Shown piece by piece: positions 5,973-6,991 of a stretch of 6,991 bases of DNA. Source of the stretch: Bacilli bacterium. GTDB taxonomy: Bacteria; Bacillota_I; Bacilli_A; ML615J-28; CAG-698. The notes beneath the pieces were generated by a model, which did no database searches, was not told where the DNA came from, and saw nothing but the letters and a program-made list of their open reading frames with translations. The stretch lies in NCBI GenBank assembly GCA_023228385.1, contig JALOBF010000080.1:1-6991 (forward strand), given 5' to 3'. Each line of letters opens with the position of its first letter. Position 1 is the first letter of the stretch. The position numbers and the translations under genes are program-made.

Positions 5973-5993
5973 ATCCTCAATTGAGGATTTATT
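5968..5993 (+). terminator. 26-base perfect palindrome, probable terminator of the four-gene operon
   Basis: The left arm AATAAATCCTCAA (5968-5980) is the exact reverse complement of the right arm (5981-5993). As RNA it would fold with a 4-base AATT loop and an 11-bp stem, overlapping the stop codon at 5970-5972. The T-rich stretch is weak (part of the 3' arm plus TT before GGG), so termination may be leaky. The alternative is a protein-binding dyad. Confidence 0.6.
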
Positions 5994-6011
5994 TTGGGAT
6001 TAATACTTGAA

Positions 6012-6040
6012 TTAACCGATAAAATAGAGTAGAATATAAT
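6012..6040 (+). promoter_or_regulatory. promoter for the CDF transporter gene, overlapping its start region
   Basis: A perfect -10 TATAAT (6035-6040) with a 17-base spacer to TTAACC (6012-6017, 4 of 6 matches to TTGACA). The usual distance from -10 to the transcription start puts the first base at about 6047, the A of the ATG. A better-looking TTGAAT at 6007-6012 has a 22-base spacer, which is too long. Confidence 0.7.
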
Positions 6041-6046
6041 ATAATT

Positions 6047-6991
6047 ATGCGGAAATTAATTGTAAAATTATTTATTAAAGATCATCAGAATTATCAGGAT
6101 AATAAGGTTCGGGTTGCCTATGGTAAACTATCGGGTATTGTCGGGATTGTATCCAATATTTTTTTAACTTTGGTTAAGATTATCAGCGGTATGATTATCG
6201 GCAGTTTAGCAATTATTGCCGATGGGATTAATAATCTCTCGGATGCCGGAACATCGATAATAACTTATGTCGGTTTTAAATTATCAAGTACCCCCGCCGA
6301 TAAAGATCATCCCTTTGGTCATCAGCGCATAGAGTATGTTACCGGTCTTATTGTCGCCATCTTTATTTTTACGGTGGGTTTATTATTAGCCTATGCTTCA
6401 ATCGATAAGATTATTAATCCGAAAGAAATTAAATTTAATTGGTTGATAATCGTTTTTTTGGTGATATCTATTTTAATAAAAATCTGGCAAAGTCGCTTTT
6501 ATCGGCAGAATGGGAAATTAATTAAATCGGAAGCATTAATCGCCACGTCAGTCGATAGTCTAAATGATGTTTTTGCCACTTCCGGTGTGTTGTTAACCGG
6601 TCTGATAATGATATTTTTTGGTATCAACCTTGATGGTTATATGAGTGCCTTGGTATCGATTATTATTGTTTTTAACGGAATAAAATTTGTAAAGCAAACC
6701 GGCTCGCTTTTAATTGGTGAAGCGCCATCCGAAGAGTATACGGAAAAAGTTTTGGCCAAGCTTAATCAATTTCCCGGTGTTTTGGGTGTTCACGATTTGG
6801 TGATTCATCAGTACGGCCCCGTTAAAAAGTTTATAACTGCCCATGTTGAGGTCGACCGGGACGTTGATATTGTCAAAAATCATCAATTAATTGATAGGAT
6901 TGAGCGGGAAGTCTCTGACCAATTAAATTGTAATTTAGTAATCCATATGGATCCGATAGACACCAAATGCAGCCTTACCAATCAATATAAA
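6047..6991 (+). CDS. Cation diffusion facilitator (CDF) family transporter (3' truncated)
   Basis: Partial gene: 315 codons open to the right edge. CDF proteins are membrane antiporters that export divalent metal ions in exchange for protons. Starting at ATG 6047, about six membrane segments are visible (roughly 28-50, 52-75, 98-118, 131-148, 164-190, 195-213). The family signature ADGINNLSDAG (58-68) is followed by STPADKDHPFGHQRIEY (81-97). After residue 225 comes the cytoplasmic metal-binding domain (FPGVLGVHDLVIHQYGP, HVEVD, IHMDP). Aligning with E. coli YiiP places the transport site at Asn62/Asp66 in TM2 and Asp170/Asp174 in TM5. This lacks the histidine common in zinc exporters and resembles manganese-type CDFs. 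The N-terminus MRKLIVKLFIKDH resembles clostridial relatives, supporting the start, yet there is no ribosome binding site before it. The gene is separate from the upstream operon. Confidence 0.94.
   Translation, partial: MRKLIVKLFIKDHQNYQDNKVRVAYGKLSGIVGIVSNIFLTLVKIISGMIIGSLAIIADGINNLSDAGTSIITYVGFKLSSTPADKDHPFGHQRIEYVTGLIVAIFIFTVGLLLAYASIDKIINPKEIKFNWLIIVFLVISILIKIWQSRFYRQNGKLIKSEALIATSVDSLNDVFATSGVLLTGLIMIFFGINLDGYMSALVSIIIVFNGIKFVKQTGSLLIGEAPSEEYTEKVLAKLNQFPGVLGVHDLVIHQYGPVKKFITAHVEVDRDVDIVKNHQLIDRIEREVSDQLNCNLVIHMDPIDTKCSLTNQYK

Noticed and set aside
5994..6023. Alternative CDF promoter TTGGGA (5994-5999) with GATAAA (6018-6023)
   Set aside because: Both boxes are weaker than TTAACC/TATAAT and the spacing is 18. 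It would give a short leader, but that leader would still lack a ribosome site.

Overview
The window is a compact, one-directional stretch (every gene on the + strand) from a low-GC Gram-positive-type bacterium. AT-rich intergenic DNA, strong AGGAGG-like ribosome binding sites and near-consensus housekeeping (sigma-A type) promoters point to Bacillota or the related Acholeplasma/Izemoplasma-like lineages. TGA is used as a stop (dagK-like gene, DUF2089 gene, third small gene) and TGG encodes Trp, so the standard code applies and the Mycoplasma/Spiroplasma code does not. A closer assignment cannot be made from the sequence alone.

Layout: (1) 1-827, 3' part of cinA (competence/damage-inducible CinA with a C-terminal NMN deamidase domain), cut by the window edge. 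(2) 900-3131, tex, an S1-domain RNA-binding transcription accessory protein with its own promoter. (3) 3162-4091, a diacylglycerol kinase-like lipid kinase 30 bases after tex. (4) 4144-4371, acpP, acyl carrier protein, with a perfect-consensus promoter whose -35 box contains the stop codon of the kinase gene, and a clear intrinsic terminator. (5) 4559-5972, a tight four-gene operon of small proteins behind a second perfect-consensus promoter, ending in a 26-base perfect palindrome. (6) 6047-6991, a cation diffusion facilitator (CDF) transporter, cut by the right edge, with a promoter so close to the start codon that the mRNA is probably leaderless.

Regions 1-4 are ordinary housekeeping genes. 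The lipid kinase and ACP fit together loosely in membrane-lipid metabolism. The part worth attention is the four-gene operon. Every protein in it carries the same ~19-residue helical module, which I recognise as the SHOCT-like/DUF2089-C type. It is N-terminal in three of them and C-terminal in the zinc-ribbon/HTH protein. The first and fourth proteins also look like diverged paralogues over their full length, and the third is a predicted coiled coil. My inference is a small regulatory circuit in which a DNA-binding DUF2089 protein is linked to partner proteins through a shared interaction module, possibly envelope-stress related by analogy with LiaX/YvlB-type proteins. No function has been proven from sequence.

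No tRNA, rRNA, CRISPR array, insertion sequence or riboswitch was recognised.
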